Source: Bacteroidota bacterium
GTDB taxonomy: Bacteria > Bacteroidota > Bacteroidia > Bacteroidales > VadinHA17
Length of the DNA stretch: 15,862 nucleotides
Assembly: GCA_030628785.1 (NCBI GenBank)
Contig: DAOVQI010000022.1
Span: 1 to 15,862 of the forward strand
Direction of reading: 5' to 3'
In this document: in pieces, positions 13,028 through 15,862 of the stretch
How the letters are laid out: the number at the start of each line of letters is the position of its first letter
Numbering within the stretch: the first letter of the stretch is position 1
Notes under the pieces: generated by a model
The model's input: only the letters and a program-made list of their open reading frames with translations
What the model was told of the DNA's origin: nothing
The model's database searches: none
Position numbers and translations under genes: made by a program

Positions 13028-14050
13028 CTATTTAGCATTCATGGCTTTGCTTTCTTTCTTTTCTTTTTTCTTCTTGATAACTTTTTCTATTTCCTTTTCC
13101 TTTCCTTCTTTTTTTTCTTTACCTTCTTCAATTTCAATGATCACTTCAATTTCGTCCCCCTCCTCTTTAACTTTCATTATATTTATTTTCTTCTCAATAA
13201 TTGTGCCATCTTCATCTTTCTCAATAATAATTTTTATCATCTCCCCATCATCAATAACATCAATATCCTCCTTTACAATGGTATGTTTTCCATCTCCGCT
13301 TTTATGCTCTTTAGTAATAATATAAGTTCTCTTTTTATCCCCTTTTGTTACATATATTCTATCAAGATGCTCGGCTTCATCATCTGAAAAAATAAAAACC
13401 TTTCCTCCTTTTTTCTTCATGATCACAGACTCTCCTTCTTCACCTGATTTTATCTTTTTAATAAAATAATCTCCGTCATTATCCTTCTCAATCCTTTTTT
13501 CCCCTTCTTCAACTATTATAATAAATTCATGATCTCCTTTCTTCATTATTTTAACCTCTGTCACTTCTCCCAGTTTAACGATTTTCTTATGTTTCTTTAT
13601 TTTTACCGTATCATTATCCTCAATAACCATAATGACTCCTGCATCTTTCCCAATCCATACAAAATCATCTTCGTCTATCTCAATTTCCATTTCATCTAAC
13701 ATCTCCTTATGGATAGCTGCTAGTTTTTCTTTTTTAGCCATCAGGGAATCCAGATCTTCACACTCCTTATCTTCATAAAAAAAAGCCATATATTTGTATC
13801 CATGTTTGCCATGTTTCAGGTCAAAACCGGTAAACAACTTCATCTCTATACCGGTTAACTCATGTATTTTCTTATGTAGCGCTTCTTTGTCCGTATCCAT
13901 AACAAAAGAAGTATCCAGAGTCGTCTCATTATTTTTGACAACCTTTAGGCGAACATTTTTTATGTCCTCTTCCTGGGCAAAGGAAAGTACGTTTACCAAT
14001 AAAAAGAGTGCAGTAAAAAGAAATGCCATTTTACATTTTTCTGTTTTCAT
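13028..14050 (-). CDS. Secreted, extremely Lys/Glu/Asp-rich protein, function unknown
   Basis: 340 residues, family not recognised. Residues 1-25 are a signal peptide (KMAFLFTALFLLVNVLSFA, probable cut before QEED). Residues about 27-120 look like a mixed alpha/beta region (FVMDTDKEALHKKIHELTG, then KYMAFFYEDKE). From about 125 to 305 the protein alternates short Ile/Val-rich strands with charged turns (VIMVIEDNDTVKIKKHKK, EFIIIVEEGEKRIEKDNDGD, MIKIIIEKDEDGTIIEKK), which suggests a long beta-sheet or solenoid. The last 30 residues are almost only Lys and Glu. No Cys remains after the signal and no anchor is seen. It is divergent from a histidine kinase operon, shares its control region, and is likely a target of that system. 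An alternative start is M8. The composition could suit cation binding, but that is speculation. Confidence 0.7.
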   Translation of the reverse strand: MKTEKCKMAFLFTALFLLVNVLSFAQEEDIKNVRLKVVKNNETTLDTSFVMDTDKEALHKKIHELTGIEMKLFTGFDLKHGKHGYKYMAFFYEDKECEDLDSLMAKKEKLAAIHKEMLDEMEIEIDEDDFVWIGKDAGVIMVIEDNDTVKIKKHKKIVKLGEVTEVKIMKKGDHEFIIIVEEGEKRIEKDNDGDYFIKKIKSGEEGESVIMKKKGGKVFIFSDDEAEHLDRIYVTKGDKKRTYIITKEHKSGDGKHTIVKEDIDVIDDGEMIKIIIEKDEDGTIIEKKINIMKVKEEGDEIEVIIEIEEGKEKKEGKEKEIEKVIKKKKEKKESKAMNAK

Positions 14051-14072
14051 GATTATGGTTTTTTTATGATTC

Positions 14073-14088
14073 AGTGGAAATTTCCACT
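14073..14088. promoter_or_regulatory. Perfect 16-bp palindrome, candidate operator
   Basis: AGTGGAAATTTCCACT is its own reverse complement. It lies just downstream of the minus-strand -7 element at 14091-14098, so it covers the expected transcription start of the charged-protein gene. A dimeric repressor site is the simplest reading; a small hairpin in the mRNA leader is the alternative. Confidence 0.5.
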
Positions 14089-14090
14089 AA

Positions 14091-14098
14091 CAAAAGTA
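14091..14098 (-). promoter_or_regulatory. -7 promoter element of the charged-protein gene
   Basis: The minus strand reads TACTTTTG, an exact TAnnTTTG match, 40 nt before the ATG at 14050. The -33 position falls inside the phased TTAA repeats and is not a good TTTG, which fits a promoter that needs an activator. Confidence 0.5.
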
Positions 14099-14108
14099 TA
14101 TGTAACTT

Positions 14109-14145
14109 TTGTTAACTAAACTTAATGATTGTTAAAGTTTGTTAA
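14109..14145. promoter_or_regulatory. Four TTAA boxes at exact 10-bp spacing, candidate response-regulator site
   Basis: TTAA occurs at 14112, 14122, 14132 and 14142. Three of the boxes are part of a longer TTGTTAA (14109-14115, 14129-14135, 14139-14145). Direct repeats with about one helical turn between them are typical of OmpR/PhoB-type regulators, and a regulator gene begins at 15771. The array lies between the two divergent promoters. Confidence 0.5.
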
Positions 14146-14173
14146 AAATTTAATACGGAAAGAGCCGTAAACT

Positions 14174-14181
14174 TATCTTTG
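14174..14181 (+). promoter_or_regulatory. -7 promoter element of the histidine kinase operon
   Basis: TATCTTTG is an exact TAnnTTTG match. It ends only 7 nt before the kinase ATG at 14189, so the mRNA should be leaderless or have a leader of a few bases. Confidence 0.55.
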
Positions 14182-14188
14182 TACTGAT

Positions 14189-15799
14189 ATGAGCAGAAAG
14201 GTCATATGGATATTAACCGGCGTGATGACGATTGGCTTGCTAAGCCTGATCGTTGTTCAAAGCTATTGGATCAGGAATTCCTTAAACCTTAAGGAACAAC
14301 AATTCTGTCAACAGGTCAACCGGGCTCTTACATCGGTTATTAACGAGCTTGAAAAACAGGAAACGATTTATCAGATCATCAGAGAAGTTGATAATTCACA
14401 AATATCCGATTCGGTCCATAAGCGTATTATTATTGGTGCATACTCTAAAGAACATGGTAGTCTTTATGGTGAAATAAAAATTGAGGCTGATGCCATATTC
14501 TATGAAACGGAACAAAACTATATTCATCTGCCGGACAGATCAGTTGAAATAATGGATTCGGTTGGTTTTACAATTGTTAGTCCGGCACCTGGAATTGCAA
14601 AACGGGAAGTTTACTCAACAAGAGTAATCACCAAAAAGGAACTTAAAAACAGATATTCCAGATACCTGACCAATAAATCATTATTTATTGAAAGCATTGT
14701 TGATAAACTGATTAAAGTAAATCCTGTAATTGAGAAAAGAATAAATCAAAATTTATTAAACAAATTGATCAGCAAAGAATTAAATGAAAATGGGCTCTAT
14801 CTTAATTACGAATTTGCTGTAAAAAAACCAAATAATGAAATCGTATTTAAAACCGGTGGATTTGAAACATTTACTAATTCTGTTGTATATCAACGACAGC
14901 TATTCCCGAATGATCTAACCTCCAATAAAGATTATATTACCCTTTATTTCCCAAAAGAGAAAAATTACTTTATAAAGTCCCTTGGATTCATTGGTTTATC
15001 CTCCGCTTTCCTGATTCTTTTCATCATTCTTATCTTTCTCACTACTCTTTATATCATATTCAGGCAAAAGAGATTATCAGAAATGAAAACCGATTTTGTC
15101 AATAATATGACCCATGAGCTAAAAACGCCGATTTCTACGATCTCACTTGCATCTCAAATGCTGAAAGACAAGAGTATTGACACAAAGGATAAAAACCTTG
15201 ATCATATCACAAAAGTCATTGACGATGAGAGCAAACGACTGGGTTTCCAGGTAGAGAAAGTCCTTCAAATGGCTATTTTCGAAAAAGGAAAAATTAAGTT
15301 GAAAATTAAGGAGCTTGATATACATAAAATAATAACCAAGGTTGTCGCCAATTTTGATATCCAGATCAAAAATAAAAATGGCATAGTTCATTTGGAATTA
15401 AATGCTGATCCATCCTTCATTGAGGTTGACGAAATACATTTTACCAATATTATTTCTAACTTAGTGGATAATGCCCTTAAGTTTTGCCGTGAAAAACCTG
15501 AAATAAGCATTTCAACTGAAACAGCGAATAAAGGTTTGTTTATCTCTGTAGCCGATAATGGTATTGGAATTAAAAGTGAAGATCAAAAAAGAATATTCGA
15601 TAAATTTTACCGGGTACCCACAGGAAACATTCATAATGTCAAAGGGTTCGGACTTGGATTAAGTTATGTAAAAAAAATAGTGGAGGAACACGGAGGAAAG
15701 ATTTCTGTTAACAGTCAGTTAAATAAAGGCACAACATTTAGGATATATATCCCTTTTAAAGGCTCTAACCATGATAAAAACCAGGATTCTGCTAGCTGA
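14189..15799 (+). CDS. Membrane sensor histidine kinase
   Basis: 536 residues. Transmembrane helices lie at about 5-28 (VIWILTGVMTIGLLSLIVVQ) and 266-290 (LSSAFLILFIILIFLTTLYI), enclosing a periplasmic sensor region of about 235 residues with no domain I recognise. The cytoplasmic kinase is complete: phosphoacceptor H309 in NNMTHELKTPISTISLASQM, N box with N427 in ISNLVDNALKFC, G1 box DNGIGI (457-462), F box FDKFYRV and G2 box GFGLGLSYVKKIVEEHGG. It autophosphorylates on His and passes the phosphate to a response regulator, surely the one encoded by the gene that overlaps its 3' end. The signal is unknown; the divergent secreted charged protein may be a target or a partner. Confidence 0.93.
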   Translation: MSRKVIWILTGVMTIGLLSLIVVQSYWIRNSLNLKEQQFCQQVNRALTSVINELEKQETIYQIIREVDNSQISDSVHKRIIIGAYSKEHGSLYGEIKIEADAIFYETEQNYIHLPDRSVEIMDSVGFTIVSPAPGIAKREVYSTRVITKKELKNRYSRYLTNKSLFIESIVDKLIKVNPVIEKRINQNLLNKLISKELNENGLYLNYEFAVKKPNNEIVFKTGGFETFTNSVVYQRQLFPNDLTSNKDYITLYFPKEKNYFIKSLGFIGLSSAFLILFIILIFLTTLYIIFRQKRLSEMKTDFVNNMTHELKTPISTISLASQMLKDKSIDTKDKNLDHITKVIDDESKRLGFQVEKVLQMAIFEKGKIKLKIKELDIHKIITKVVANFDIQIKNKNGIVHLELNADPSFIEVDEIHFTNIISNLVDNALKFCREKPEISISTETANKGLFISVADNGIGIKSEDQKRIFDKFYRVPTGNIHNVKGFGLGLSYVKKIVEEHGGKISVNSQLNKGTTFRIYIPFKGSNHDKNQDSAS

Positions 15800-15862
15800 G
15801 GATGATGAAAATCTGGGCTCATTACTGAAAGAGTATCTTAACATCAAAGGTTATGAAACTGA
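15771..15862 (+). CDS. Response regulator, N-terminal part only (cut by window end)
   Basis: The ATG at 15771 lies inside the kinase gene and overlaps its last 29 bases in another frame. The 30 visible codons read MIKTRILLAEDDENLGSLLK then EYLNIKGYET, the first strand and helix of a receiver domain with the acidic pair E-D-D. The phosphorylated Asp and the output domain lie beyond the window. The sequence best fits the OmpR family, which is inference. The overlap indicates translational coupling with the kinase. Confidence 0.88.
   Translation, partial: MIKTRILLAEDDENLGSLLKEYLNIKGYET

Noticed and set aside
13041..13325. 94-codon plus-strand frame rich in Ser, Phe and Ile
   Set aside because: Antisense to the Lys/Glu-rich codons of the secreted protein; the odd composition is a mirror effect.

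Overview
The window looks like a chromosomal segment of a Bacteroidota bacterium, probably of the Bacteroidales/Marinilabiliales type. Three things point there: the purN / acpP-fabF-rnc arrangement, an IPExxxVDY-like protein after rnc (a family known only from this phylum), and promoters that match the Bacteroidota -7 consensus TAnnTTTG rather than a sigma70 -10 box. Protein names are by recognition of motifs only; no database search was possible.

Layout. (1) Positions 1-1028 hold a start-less reading frame that looks like a relic, then non-coding DNA. (2) Positions 1029-3788 hold two tandem paralogous genes for exported, C-terminally membrane-anchored proteins. Each contains two copies of the same domain of about 175 residues, which resembles the PsbP/Mog1 type in its conserved positions. 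(3) Positions 3789-5160 are a graveyard of mobile and repeated DNA: a series of hairpins, a 28-codon relic of a membrane-anchored protein, an internally deleted REP-associated tyrosine transposase (RAYT), REP-like GGCTACGCC hairpins, and a four-armed 125-bp inverted-repeat element that abuts a tRNA-Arg(CCG) gene on the minus strand. (4) Positions 5277-12955 are conserved housekeeping genes: leuS, an M23 peptidase, convergent purN, then acpP-fabF-rnc and the IPExxxVDY-like gene, closed by a strong bidirectional terminator. (5) Positions 13028-15862 are a divergent pair: a secreted, extremely Lys/Glu/Asp-rich protein on the minus strand and a histidine kinase/response regulator operon on the plus strand, the regulator being cut off by the window end.

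How the parts work together. acpP and fabF supply the carrier and the condensing enzyme of fatty-acid elongation, and rnc is carried along in the same block. The kinase and its regulator form a two-component system. The 138-bp gap between the kinase and the charged protein holds four TTAA boxes at exactly 10-bp spacing and a perfect 16-bp palindrome, which suggests that the system controls both itself and the secreted protein.

The most interesting points are the four-domain paralog pair, the cruciform element beside the tRNA, a tRNA in which the near-universal G19-C56 tertiary pair appears to be replaced by A19-U56, and the phased promoter array of the charged-protein/kinase locus. I see no CRISPR array, intact insertion sequence or obvious defence system.
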